The notes beneath the pieces are model-generated. The model saw only the letters and a program-made list of their open reading frames with translations, ran no database searches and had not been told where the DNA came from. A DNA stretch of 64,000 bases from Corallococcus caeni. Lineage in GTDB: Bacteria > Myxococcota > Myxococcia > Myxococcales > Myxococcaceae. Location: contig NZ_BTTW01000001.1 in assembly GCF_036245865.1 (NCBI RefSeq), positions 1,488,001 to 1,552,000 on the forward strand. Direction: 5' to 3'. Positions 43,606 through 51,982 of the stretch are shown here, one piece after another; within the stretch, counting starts at the first letter, position 1; every line of letters starts with the position of its first letter. The position numbers were made by a program, and so were the translations under genes.

Positions 43606-44882
43606 ACGCCTCCTCCCCCGTCGCTCCGTCCAGCGCGCGCGCCACGCAGTCCGTGCGCGCGGGCTACGCGCTGTTCATCCTCACGCTGATCAACCTGGTC
43701 AACTACCTCGACCGGTACATCATCGCCGTCGCGCTGCCGGAGATTCAGAAGGACTTCGGCATCAACGACGCGCAGTCCGGCCTGCTGGGCACCGTCTTCA
43801 TCATCGTCTTCATGCTGGCGTCGCCCCTGGGCGGCTTCCTGGGGGACCGCATCCCCCGCCGGCTGCTGGTGGCGGGCGGCGTGATTCTCTGGAGCCTGGC
43901 CACGGGGGCCAGCGGCCTGGCGTCCAGCTTCACGGCGCTGCTGCTGGCGCGCGCGGTGATTGGCATTGGCGAGGCGGGCTATGGCGCGGTGGCGCCGTCC
44001 ATCATCTCCGACCTGTACCCGCGCGAGCAGCGCACGCGGATGCTGTCGTACTTCTACATCGCCATCCCGGTGGGCTCCGCCATGGGCTACGGCCTGGGCG
44101 GGTGGCTGACGCAGACGTATTCGTGGCACGCGGCTTTCTTCGCGGGCGGCGTGCCGGGGCTCTTGCTGGGCACCATGGCCTTCTTCATGCCGGAGCCGCG
44201 GCGCGGCGCCATGGACGGGCCGGACGCGGCGGTGAAGCTGCCGTTCATGGAGGGCCTCAAGGGGCTGGGCCGCAACATGGCCTTCTGGGCCACGACGGCG
44301 GGCTACACGCTGATGACGTTCTCCATTGGCGGCCTGGCGTTCTGGATGCCCACGTACCTGGTGCGTGAGCGGCACCTGTGGCTGGAGCACCCGGGCCGCG
44401 TGGGCCTGGTGTTCGGCGCCATCACCGCCGTGGCGGGCCTCACGGGCACCGTGGCCGGCGGCTGGCTGGGTGACAGGATGGACCGCAAGCGCGCGGGTGG
44501 CGGCCTGTGGCTGTCCGGTATCGGCCTGCTGCTGGCGGCGCCGTGCATGTACCTGGCGGTGAACCTGCGGGACACGACGCTGACGTTCGCGGCCATTGGC
44601 GTGGCGCAGTTCCTCATCTTCCTCAACAGCGGCCCCATCAACGCGGCCATCGTCAACTGCGTGCCGCCCGCGTTCCGCGCCTTCGCCATGGGCCTCAACG
44701 TGCTGTGCATCCACATGCTGGGCGACGCCATCTCCCCCACGCTCATCGGGCAGATCGCCGACATGGCCAGCCTCCACACCGCCATCGCCATCAACGCGGT
44801 GCCGGTGCTGCTGGGCGGCCTGGCGCTCCTGCTGGGCGCTAAGCTGTTCCGGGAGTCCGTGCCCCGCGCGCAGCAGGGCTGA
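43602..44882 (+). CDS. MFS transporter, spinster-like
   Basis: This inner-membrane transporter of 426 residues has twelve predicted membrane segments. The first segment NLVNYLDRYIIAVALPEIQ and the next GINDAQSGLLGTVFII are typical of the spinster branch of the major facilitator superfamily; the loop GFLGDRIPRRLL is the conserved motif A. Substrates of bacterial spinster homologues vary (lipids, sugars, organic acids) and are unknown here. It is translationally coupled to ppx. Confidence 0.9.
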   Translation: MNASSPVAPSSARATQSVRAGYALFILTLINLVNYLDRYIIAVALPEIQKDFGINDAQSGLLGTVFIIVFMLASPLGGFLGDRIPRRLLVAGGVILWSLATGASGLASSFTALLLARAVIGIGEAGYGAVAPSIISDLYPREQRTRMLSYFYIAIPVGSAMGYGLGGWLTQTYSWHAAFFAGGVPGLLLGTMAFFMPEPRRGAMDGPDAAVKLPFMEGLKGLGRNMAFWATTAGYTLMTFSIGGLAFWMPTYLVRERHLWLEHPGRVGLVFGAITAVAGLTGTVAGGWLGDRMDRKRAGGGLWLSGIGLLLAAPCMYLAVNLRDTTLTFAAIGVAQFLIFLNSGPINAAIVNCVPPAFRAFAMGLNVLCIHMLGDAISPTLIGQIADMASLHTAIAINAVPVLLGGLALLLGAKLFRESVPRAQQG

Positions 44883-44935
44883 AGCCTCGTGCGGAAACGC
44901 CCGGGCCCGGAATGCATCCGAGCCCCATCCGGTTG

Positions 44936-44958
44936 GGCGAGCAGGTTCGCTGCTCGCC
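44936..44958. repeat. 8-bp inverted repeat upstream of AraC-type gene
   Basis: GGCGAGCA (44936-44943) and TGCTCGCC (44951-44958) form perfect arms around a seven-base loop, ending 22 bp before the AraC-family start codon and before its Shine-Dalgarno region. It could be an autoregulatory operator or a leader hairpin or terminator of the MFS operon; no T-run follows. Confidence 0.45.
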
Positions 44959-44980
44959 AGGGAAGGAAGCGGAGGCGCCC

Positions 44981-45832
44981 ATGGCTGTCGTGCATTCGCC
45001 CGCGGTTCACGTCTGGGAGGCGCCGTCGAGCACCCTGGTCGTCGCGTGCGGACATGCCCAGCAGGCCCCCTCCCCCCATGCCGCCTCGCATCCGCAGGCG
45101 GTGCTCGCGCTCTACACGGGCGGGCGGGCCGTCATCGACCAGCGCACCCGGCTGACGGTGTCCGCAGGCGACGTGATGCTCATCCCCGCCGGGGAGCAGC
45201 ACCGCACGGTGTCGGCCGAGGGCGCGGAGGTCTGGGGGCTCGGGTTCCATCCGTCCGCCTTCGCGCAGACGGAGGTGGGCCCGCTGCTGGAGCCCTTCGA
45301 GCGCGTGCGCCAGGGTGCCTCCGCCGTCGTGCCGATTCCGTCCGGACGCCAGGAGCACCTGCTGCGGTTGCTGTCGGAGCTGCACGCGGAGACGCGCGCT
45401 CCGCACCGTGCGCTGGGGGAGCAGGTGACGCGCAGCCTGTTCTCGCTGGTGCTGGCGGAGGTGGGGCGGTCGAGCACCTGGACGCCGGCGGACTCGCGCG
45501 TGTCGCTCGCGGGTGAGGCGCTCACGTTCATCGAACGCAACTGCCTGAAGCCCATCTCGTTGCGCGAGGTGGCCGCCGCCGTGGGCCGCTCTCCCGCGCA
45601 CGTCACCACCGCGCTGAAGCAGGCCACGGGCCGCAGCGTGGTGGAGTGGATCATCTCCGGCCGGATGGCGGAGGCGCGGCGGCGGCTGATGTCCACCGAC
45701 GAGCGCGTGGACATCATCGCCGAGCGCGTGGGCTACGCGGACCCCACGCACTTCATCCGCCTGTTCCGGCGCACGGAGGGGCTCACGCCCGCCGCGTGGC
45801 GCAAGCAGCACCGCGCGCCGTCCGCGCACTGA
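44981..45832 (+). CDS. AraC-family transcriptional regulator
   Basis: The ATG at 44981 gives 283 residues and has GGAGG eight bases upstream. The N-terminal cupin-like sensor domain (about 25-110, with VSAGDVMLIPAGEQHRT) is followed by a linker and a C-terminal double helix-turn-helix (about 185-275: ISLREVAAAVGRSPAHVTTA and ERVGYADPTHFIRLFRRTEG). The ligand is unknown. Divergence does not apply here: the adjacent FAD enzyme is convergent. It may regulate the MFS transporter or itself through the repeat at 44936-44958. Confidence 0.9.
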   Translation: MAVVHSPAVHVWEAPSSTLVVACGHAQQAPSPHAASHPQAVLALYTGGRAVIDQRTRLTVSAGDVMLIPAGEQHRTVSAEGAEVWGLGFHPSAFAQTEVGPLLEPFERVRQGASAVVPIPSGRQEHLLRLLSELHAETRAPHRALGEQVTRSLFSLVLAEVGRSSTWTPADSRVSLAGEALTFIERNCLKPISLREVAAAVGRSPAHVTTALKQATGRSVVEWIISGRMAEARRRLMSTDERVDIIAERVGYADPTHFIRLFRRTEGLTPAAWRKQHRAPSAH

Positions 45833-45845
45833 CGCGTGGTGAGGC

Positions 45846-46799
45846 TCAGTGCCCCTTCTGCCGTGAGGGCGCGGGCTTCCCCGTCACCGCCGTGTAGCGA
45901 CGGTCCGCGTCCTCCAGGATGAGGGCGTGGTTCATCATCGCCGCGGCGATGGTGCCCGCGCTGGCCGCCGCGATGGCCGCCTGCATCGGCGTCGTCATGT
46001 CGCCCACCGCGACGATGCCCGGCACGGACGTCTCTCCCGTGGCGTTCACCTTCACGTAGCCCAGGTCATCCAGCTCCAGCCCCAGCCGCGTCACCAACTC
46101 GTGCTGCCGCTGCGGCGGCGCGGAGAACATGACGCTCCGGGCGATGCGCGTCCCGTCCTCCAGCTCCACCTCCGCCAGGCGCCCGTTCTTTCCATGCAGC
46201 GCGCGGATCCTCCGCTCCTCCAGCGGGATGCCCAGGGCCTGGAGTCGTTCACGCTGCTCCGGCGGCACCTCGAAGGCGCCGTGGGTGAAGACGATGAGGT
46301 CCCTGGACCAGTTCTGGATGATGGGTGCGCCGTCCAGGTACTGCGGGTTCTTCGCCAGCATGGCGAACGGTTGGTCCTGGACCTCCCAGCCGTGACAGTA
46401 GGGACACTGGAAGATGCTGGGGCCCCACAGCTCCTGGTAGCCGGGGATGTCCATCATCACGTCCACCACGCCCATCGCCAGCAGGAGGCGCCGGGCGTCC
46501 TCCGTGGTGCCGTCGCCCAGCGCCACGCGGAAGCCGCCCTCGTGCTTCTCCACGGAACCCACGCGCGTGTCGCGCACCTCCACGTTGGGATAGGCCTTCA
46601 ACTGCTCGCGGCTGATGCGCCGGAACTCCGGCGGCGGGATGCCGTCGCGCGAACCGAAGCCGTGCATGTGCTCCGCCGCCGCGTTGCGGGGCGTGCCCGC
46701 GTCGCACAGCAGCACCCGCTTGCGACCGCGTCCCAGATACAGCGCCGCGTTGAGCCCGCCGGGGCCTCCGCCCACGATGACCACGTCGTATGCCGCCAT
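45846..46799 (-). CDS. Thioredoxin-reductase-like FAD oxidoreductase with CPYC motif
   Basis: The 317-residue flavoprotein has an FAD Rossmann motif (VVIVGGGPGGLNAAL, 6-20), a redox pair CPYC at 132-135 within QCPYCHGWE and the FAD-ribityl motif VAVGDMTT near the C-terminus. The CPxCHGxE pattern is seen in thioredoxin-reductase-like enzymes and in dithiol oxidases of the GliT/HlmI type, rather than in classical TrxB with CATC. It has AGGAG about 12 bases upstream of the ATG, and a hairpin in the leader. Partner thioredoxin is not encoded nearby. The physiological substrate is unknown. Confidence 0.88.
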   Translation of the reverse strand: MAAYDVVIVGGGPGGLNAALYLGRGRKRVLLCDAGTPRNAAAEHMHGFGSRDGIPPPEFRRISREQLKAYPNVEVRDTRVGSVEKHEGGFRVALGDGTTEDARRLLLAMGVVDVMMDIPGYQELWGPSIFQCPYCHGWEVQDQPFAMLAKNPQYLDGAPIIQNWSRDLIVFTHGAFEVPPEQRERLQALGIPLEERRIRALHGKNGRLAEVELEDGTRIARSVMFSAPPQRQHELVTRLGLELDDLGYVKVNATGETSVPGIVAVGDMTTPMQAAIAAASAGTIAAAMMNHALILEDADRRYTAVTGKPAPSRQKGH

Positions 46800-46815
46800 T
46801 GCCCTGCTCCTCGTG

Positions 46816-46850
46816 CCGTCGTTGCTTCCCTGGGGGAAACCTAACGACGG
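46816..46850. promoter_or_regulatory. Hairpin/inverted repeat in the leader of the FAD oxidoreductase gene
   Basis: CCGTCGTT (46816-46823) and AACGACGG (46843-46850) are perfect 8-bp arms; the spacer holds a nested stem TTCCC/GGGAA. It lies 17 bp upstream of the start codon at 46799 on the minus strand. It could be an operator or a 5' UTR structure. Confidence 0.45.
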
Positions 46851-46907
46851 GCCCGGGGCCGATAGGAGGGCGGGACTTTCGACGGCATCGGCGGATCTTC
46901 CGGTCCG

Positions 46908-48239
46908 CTACCTCGCGACGGGCGAGGCACCGGGCGCGTCGAGCTTCGGCCGGTACTCCTCCGCCAGCCGCTCCACCTCGCCCGCCAGCCGCTCCCCTTC
47001 CGCGAGAAGCCGGGCCTTCAGCCGCTTCCGGTTGCCCAGCGTGAAGAACAGCTCCAGGTCGTGACGGATTTCGTCCCAGCGCTCCGCGAACGACAGCGTG
47101 AACAGCGCCAGCGGCGGTACCAGCACGAACGTCGCGAGCCCCCACGCCCAGCCGCCCCACACCGCCGCGACCGCCGTGAGCCCCCACCACCACACGACGG
47201 ACACCACCACCGCGGTGAGGAACTTCACCGTGGCCTGGACGTCCAGCTCCGCGCGCCGCGCCGCCATCCGGGGCAGCGGATACGGAAGGCCGAACAGCGC
47301 CAGCCCCAGCGCGAACAGCGGCAGCCCGAACACCAGCCGCAAGAGCGTCTTCACCGCGAAGGGCACCACGTTGCCCGGGCGGTACTCCACGGACAGCTCC
47401 TCCGGCCGCGAGGCCTGCACCAGCGACATCCGGTGGCCGAACGAGGACAGGTGCTGCCGCAGGCGCTCGTAGCGCTCCGGCTCCTGCGTCCGGAACAGCC
47501 GCACCCCTCGCGCCCACAGCCGCAGCCGCTCCGCGTCCAGCGTGCCGCCCTGGCGGAAGGCGTAGAGCTGCTCCGCCACCCGCACCACCGGCAGGTCCGC
47601 CCACTGCTCCAGGTTCAGCGTCACCGCGCGCAGCCCCTCCGCCACCCGCTCCGTCAGCGCGCGCACCGCGTCCTGCTCCGCCGCCGCGTCCGCCGGCAGG
47701 AAGGCCGTCACGTCGATGGGCGCCCCCTGGTCGATGAGCACCTCGCTGCGGAACACGTTCTTCTCCGCGTAGGTGAGCCCCACCGGGACGATGCGCACCG
47801 CGGCGCCCTCGCGCGCGGCGTTGAGCGCGATGCGCGCCGCCCCCGTCTTCAGCTCCGCCAGCTCCGGCTCCGAGTGGCTCTTGCCCTCCGGAAAGATGGT
47901 GATGGCCCGCCCCTGCACCAGCGCCCCCTTCGCCGCGTCCAGGGTGCCCTCGTTGCGCCCCATCTGCGTCGGGTCGTCCTGCTTGCGGTACACGGGCAGC
48001 GCGTCCAGCCCCTTCAGGAGCCAGCCGATGACGGGCAGCTTGAACAGCGGCGCCTTGGCCATGAACGTCACCTGGCGCCGCGTGAGGATGAACACCAGCG
48101 CCGGGTCGATGAGCCCGTTCGGATGGTTGCCCACGAAGAGCACCGGCCCCGAGGGCGCCTCTCCCGGGGCATTCACCTTCACCCGGTAGAAGAGCCGCAG
48201 CGCCAGCGCCACCACCGCCCGCACACACGCGTAGAACAC
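46908..48239 (-). CDS. Glycerol-phosphate/lysophosphatidate acyltransferase family protein
   Basis: The enzyme probably acylates glycerol-3-phosphate or a lysophospholipid at the inner membrane. From the GTG at 48239 it is 443 residues: an N-terminal membrane helix, then the acyltransferase core with GNHPNGLIDPALVF (His and Asp separated by five residues, as in yeast Gpt2/Sct1 rather than HX4D of PlsC) and FPEGKSHSEPEL, and a C-terminal region with two further hydrophobic stretches and a charged end. A start at GTG 48266 is possible. Longer upstream frames lack support. Confidence 0.86.
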   Translation of the reverse strand: MFYACVRAVVALALRLFYRVKVNAPGEAPSGPVLFVGNHPNGLIDPALVFILTRRQVTFMAKAPLFKLPVIGWLLKGLDALPVYRKQDDPTQMGRNEGTLDAAKGALVQGRAITIFPEGKSHSEPELAELKTGAARIALNAAREGAAVRIVPVGLTYAEKNVFRSEVLIDQGAPIDVTAFLPADAAAEQDAVRALTERVAEGLRAVTLNLEQWADLPVVRVAEQLYAFRQGGTLDAERLRLWARGVRLFRTQEPERYERLRQHLSSFGHRMSLVQASRPEELSVEYRPGNVVPFAVKTLLRLVFGLPLFALGLALFGLPYPLPRMAARRAELDVQATVKFLTAVVVSVVWWWGLTAVAAVWGGWAWGLATFVLVPPLALFTLSFAERWDEIRHDLELFFTLGNRKRLKARLLAEGERLAGEVERLAEEYRPKLDAPGASPVAR

Positions 48240-48382
48240 GGAGCGGACTGTATCCCGGCGCCCCACCCCGGGCCCGCCCGCGCTCCGGACACTGTCACCG
48301 CCGGGGGCCGGAAAGACCCTCTTCCCCGACAGCCCTCCGGATTCAGTCACTACAGAACAATCCGGTGGAACCGCGATCCATG

Positions 48383-48430
48383 CGGGGGCCCCCGATTCAC
48401 ACCTTTTTTGCGCGGCCCCTGAAAGGCCGC
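48383..48430. promoter_or_regulatory. Palindrome and hairpin in the S8 protease leader
   Basis: A perfect 12-bp palindrome CGGGGGCCCCCG (48383-48394) is followed by a hairpin with arms GCGGCC (48412-48417) and GGCCGC (48425-48430), the latter 24 bp before the ATG at 48454. They sit in the 214-bp gap between the acyltransferase and the protease gene. Function unknown; the T-run before the hairpin argues against a terminator. Confidence 0.4.
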
Positions 48431-48453
48431 CGCACATCTCGGGGGAACACCAC

Positions 48454-50379
48454 ATGAAGCGTTTGATGTCGCTGGGTTGGGCCGCCGCCACCGCCGCCGT
48501 CCTGGGTTGTGGCGCGAGCGCCTCGCAGGAGGGGGGCGCGAAGGAGGAGGCACAGCCCGCCGTCACGTCGGCCTCGCGGTCCATCGTCACGGCGGCGGCC
48601 GCGACTCCCAGTGCCTGCAACGCGCTCTATGCGTCCAGCGCGGCGCAGGCGGCGCTAACCCAGGCGGTGGTGGATCCGGCGCTGCACACGGACGGGTCGG
48701 TGCGCACGCTCATCCTCTCCTTCAACACCGCGAACGCGACGGGCGGCGTGCTGAACCTGGACGCCGTCCTGGGCGGCCTGACGCGGACGCTGGGCGGGGT
48801 GACGCAGGGGCTGGGGCTGGGCAACGTCCTGGCGCTCAAGTCGCTGCCCATGGTGGCGCTGAAGGTCCCGGTGACGCCGCGGCTCATCAACAGCTTGCGC
48901 CAGGAGCTCCAGCCGCTGGGCCTGCTGTCCATCTACGAGGACAAGCCGCTCCAGTACTTCCTGGACACCAGCGTGCCGTACATCCACGCGGACACGGCGC
49001 GCACCGCGTATGGGACGACGGGCGCGGGCATCGGCGTGGGCATCATCGACTCCGGCCTGGACGGCACGCACGGCGACTTCCCCAACGTGGCGCGCAACGT
49101 GAAGGTCGTCGCCTCCCCGCTCGACGTGGGCGTGGGCGGCGCGCTGTACATCGATACGCCCAACAGCGACCTGACGAGCGGCCACGGCACGCACTGCGCC
49201 AGCATCATCGGCGGCTCGGGCGCGCGCTCGGGCGGGGCGCACAAGGGCGTGGCCCCTGACGCGAAGCTCCTGGGCGTGGGCACCGGCGACGCGCTGAGCA
49301 TCCTGTTCGCGCTGGAGGGCTTCGACTTCCTGATGGATCCGGACGTCCGCGAGGCGCACAACGTGCGCGTCATCTCCAACTCGTGGGGCACCAGCGGCAG
49401 CCACTTCGCGCCGTTCGACCCCATCTCCATTGCCACGAAGCGCGCCTACGACCTGGGCATGGTGGTGGTGTTCGCGGCGGGCAACGAGGGCTCCGCCCCC
49501 GACACGCTCAACCCGTACAGCGCCTCGCCGTGCGCCATCTCCGTCGCGGCCGGCACGTCGCGCGATACCACGGCGGCCACCAACCCGCTGCTCAGCCAGG
49601 ACAGGCCGGGCGAGCTCGCGTCCTTCTCCAGCCGCGGCATCCCGGGCGATGAGCTCCACCACCCAGACATCACGCTGCCCGGTGTGAACATCGTGGCGGC
49701 GCGCGCGCTCACCGCCACCATCATGCAGCCGTACCTGGGGCTGGACCTGCTGCACCCGGAGCCGTTCTACGCGGCCAGCTCCGGCACCTCCATGGCCGCG
49801 CCGCACATGTCCGGCGTCGCCGCGCTGCTCCTGGAGGTGAACCCCGCGCTCAACATGGACGGCGTGCTCGCGGCGGTGCAGGCCACGGCGCGGCCCATGT
49901 ACGCGACGGACGCGGCGGGCACCACGCGCCAACTGGAGACGTGGGAGGTGGGCGCGGGCTACGCGGACGTCTACGCGGCGACGAAGCTGGTGAATGACGC
50001 CGTGGGCACCCGCTACATCACGCAGACCACCGTCCTGCCCTCCTGGACGGGCACGGTGAAGACCGCCATCAACCTCCCGGTGGTGGACCTGTCCCTCCGG
50101 GCCGCGAAGCACGAGCACGCGCTGGAGGTGCCCGCGGGCGCCAACGCCCTGCGCATCAAGACGGACTGGGGCAACCCGGCCTACGACCTGGACCTGTATG
50201 TCTTTGGCCCCAACGGGGAGCTCGTCGCGACCAGCGCCGAGGGCACCTCCACCGGCGAGGCCGTCACCATCACGAACCCTCCCGCCGGCACCTGGCGCGT
50301 TCAGCTCAAGGGCTTCCTGAACGTGTCCACGCAGTACACCGGCACCGCGGAAGTGGACCGCCGCGTCCCGCGTCCGTAG
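48454..50379 (+). CDS. S8 subtilisin-like serine protease, lipoprotein
   Basis: This 641-residue protease has a lipoprotein signal ending VLGC (Cys19). After a propeptide-like region (about 60-175), the subtilase triad is Asp199 (GIIDSGLDG), His247 (GHGTHC) and Ser446 (SGTSMAAPHMSG). VISNSWG and VVVFAAGNEG are also conserved. The C-terminal part (about 540-641) is a beta-rich prepeptidase C-terminal-like domain (YDLDLYVFGPNGE, PPAGTWRVQLKGF). It is probably exposed on the outer membrane. An intrinsic-type terminator follows at 50415. Confidence 0.94.
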   Translation: MKRLMSLGWAAATAAVLGCGASASQEGGAKEEAQPAVTSASRSIVTAAAATPSACNALYASSAAQAALTQAVVDPALHTDGSVRTLILSFNTANATGGVLNLDAVLGGLTRTLGGVTQGLGLGNVLALKSLPMVALKVPVTPRLINSLRQELQPLGLLSIYEDKPLQYFLDTSVPYIHADTARTAYGTTGAGIGVGIIDSGLDGTHGDFPNVARNVKVVASPLDVGVGGALYIDTPNSDLTSGHGTHCASIIGGSGARSGGAHKGVAPDAKLLGVGTGDALSILFALEGFDFLMDPDVREAHNVRVISNSWGTSGSHFAPFDPISIATKRAYDLGMVVVFAAGNEGSAPDTLNPYSASPCAISVAAGTSRDTTAATNPLLSQDRPGELASFSSRGIPGDELHHPDITLPGVNIVAARALTATIMQPYLGLDLLHPEPFYAASSGTSMAAPHMSGVAALLLEVNPALNMDGVLAAVQATARPMYATDAAGTTRQLETWEVGAGYADVYAATKLVNDAVGTRYITQTTVLPSWTGTVKTAINLPVVDLSLRAAKHEHALEVPAGANALRIKTDWGNPAYDLDLYVFGPNGELVATSAEGTSTGEAVTITNPPAGTWRVQLKGFLNVSTQYTGTAEVDRRVPRP

Positions 50380-50414
50380 TCACTCACGGACCCCACAAGG
50401 CACGGCAGTCCCCG

Positions 50415-50449
50415 CCCTCCTCCTGTGCTCGCACGGGAGGGGGGTTGTT
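50415..50449 (+). terminator. Probable terminator of the S8 protease gene
   Basis: A 13-bp stem (50415-50427 with 50432-50444, two G-U pairs) closes on the tetraloop CTCG, followed by TTGTTCGTTTT. It lies 36 bp after the stop codon of the S8 protease gene and before the convergent anti-sigma gene. Confidence 0.75.
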
Positions 50450-50460
50450 CGTTTTCGGGC

Positions 50461-51234
50461 TCAGCGAGGCGTGAGCGTGACCTGCGTGTCCGCGACGGTG
50501 CGGCCCTGCGCGTCCGTGAAGCGCGCGTGCACCGGCACGGGGCCCGTCAGCCACCCGCCCTGCACGGGCGTGCTGAAGGGCAGCGGGATATCCACGCCCG
50601 CGGCGACCTCCGGGGCCGCGCCCTCGGTGGGGAAGAAGCGCAGCGGCTCCCCCCCGGCCTGGGGCAGCCCCTCCAGCGACAGGCGCACGCGCTCCGGCGC
50701 GGTGTAGCTGAACTGCACCGCGTTGCCCTCCGCGCACGTCAGCGTCCCACCGGGACGGGCCTCCGCCAGCACCGCGCCCGTGGGCGCGATGCAGAAGGCG
50801 CGCACGCCCCAGGCTCCTTCGCCCGGGGAGGACGAACGCGCCTGCCACTCCGGCGCGCCCTGCTCGCGGCGCTCCAGCGACGGCGCCACGACCACCAGCG
50901 CCACGGCCGCCGCGGCGGCGCCCAGCGACAGGGGCATGAAGAGCGGGGACGCGAACCACTTCTTGCGCTCCGGCACCACCGCCGGCCGCGCGGGGGCCGG
51001 TCGCAGCCTCGCGAACAGCGCCTGCTCCAGGAGCGCGCTCCGGGCCTGCGGCAGCGCGCGCTGCTCCAGCACCGACTCCACGCGCGACAGCCGCGTGTAC
51101 GCCTCCTGACAGTCGGGGCACGTGGCCAGGTGCGCGCGCAGGCGCTCGAAGCCTTCCGCGTCCAGCCCGTCCTGGCCCTTCTCGAAGAGGGCGGCCATGG
51201 CCCGCTTCATCCGGCGGTCGTCACAGCCACTCAT
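50461..51234 (-). CDS. Anti-sigma factor with zinc-finger (zf-HC2-type) domain
   Basis: The ATG at 51234 gives 257 residues. The first 80 contain the anti-sigma zinc motif in RAHLATCPDCQEAY (His-x3-Cys-x2-Cys), and an earlier Cys (MSGCDD). One membrane segment follows (FMPLSLGAAAAAVALVVVA, about 105-125), then a periplasmic domain of about 130 residues of unknown type. The start overlaps the sigma stop by four bases, so this is an anti-sigma pair. A longer upstream frame is in the sigma gene and is a shadow. The activating signal is unknown. Confidence 0.88.
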   Translation of the reverse strand: MSGCDDRRMKRAMAALFEKGQDGLDAEGFERLRAHLATCPDCQEAYTRLSRVESVLEQRALPQARSALLEQALFARLRPAPARPAVVPERKKWFASPLFMPLSLGAAAAAVALVVVAPSLERREQGAPEWQARSSSPGEGAWGVRAFCIAPTGAVLAEARPGGTLTCAEGNAVQFSYTAPERVRLSLEGLPQAGGEPLRFFPTEGAAPEVAAGVDIPLPFSTPVQGGWLTGPVPVHARFTDAQGRTVADTQVTLTPR

Positions 51235-51860
51235 CGCGCACCCCGCCGCTTGAAGAAGCTCCAGCCCTGCGTCTCCAGGTCCTCGAGGTACCCCTTCGAC
51301 TGGAGGAACCCCAGCAGCCTGGACTTCAGGCCGAACTCGCGCCGCCGCACCTGGATGCGCGTGAGGCCCAGCGCCGTGGCCGCCTCTTCCTGGGCCACGC
51401 CCTCGCCGAAGCGCAGCTCGAACAGCCGGTGCTCCTCCCGCGACAGACCGCCCTTGAACGCCGCGAGCAGCGCCTCCACCTCGCGGTCCTCCAGCAACTC
51501 CGCCAGCCCGCCGTCCTCGGGGGAGGACTCGGTGAGCCCCTCGAAGGCCTCGTCCCGGCCCACCAGCTCGCGCTCGCGCGACTGCTCCAGCAGCACGTTG
51601 CGCGCGATGCCCATCAGGAAGTGGGCATAGGGACGCGTGCCGTTGTAGGCCGCGCGCGTGCGCGGCTCGAAGGCTCGGGCGAAGGTCTCCAGCAGCGTGT
51701 TCTCCAGCTCCATCGCGTTCCTCAGGCGGGTGAAGGCTCCCCGCCATGCGGCCGCCTTGAGCAACCGGGCGAGCGGCTCCGCGTGCGCGCGATACACGTC
51801 CGCCAGCACCTCCGGGGTGCCTTCGCGAAAACGGCGCAGCGTGTCGTCATCCCACTCCAT
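51231..51860 (-). CDS. RNA polymerase sigma factor (sigma-70/ECF family)
   Basis: The 209-residue protein has a region 2-like N-terminal half (TPEVLADVYRAHAEPLARL to PYAHFLMGIARNVLLEQSRE) and a region 4-like C-terminal half (LSREEHRLFELRFGEGVAQ and EEAATALGLTRIQVRRRE), with an acidic linker. Region 2 is divergent, so it is an ECF or ECF-like sigma. It overlaps the anti-sigma gene and is divergent from the caspase-like gene at 51983. It may control its own operon and the caspase operon. Confidence 0.9.
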   Translation of the reverse strand: MEWDDDTLRRFREGTPEVLADVYRAHAEPLARLLKAAAWRGAFTRLRNAMELENTLLETFARAFEPRTRAAYNGTRPYAHFLMGIARNVLLEQSRERELVGRDEAFEGLTESSPEDGGLAELLEDREVEALLAAFKGGLSREEHRLFELRFGEGVAQEEAATALGLTRIQVRRREFGLKSRLLGFLQSKGYLEDLETQGWSFFKRRGAR

Positions 51861-51982
51861 CCCTCAAGGGCTTACCGCGTCCGTCGCGGTCCCGTCATCC
51901 GCATGTTGTCGCGAGCGGCCTCCGGTGGATTGTCGGTTGCTCCCCATGGCATTCTTTCGCACTGCGCACCGCGCAATCCCTG

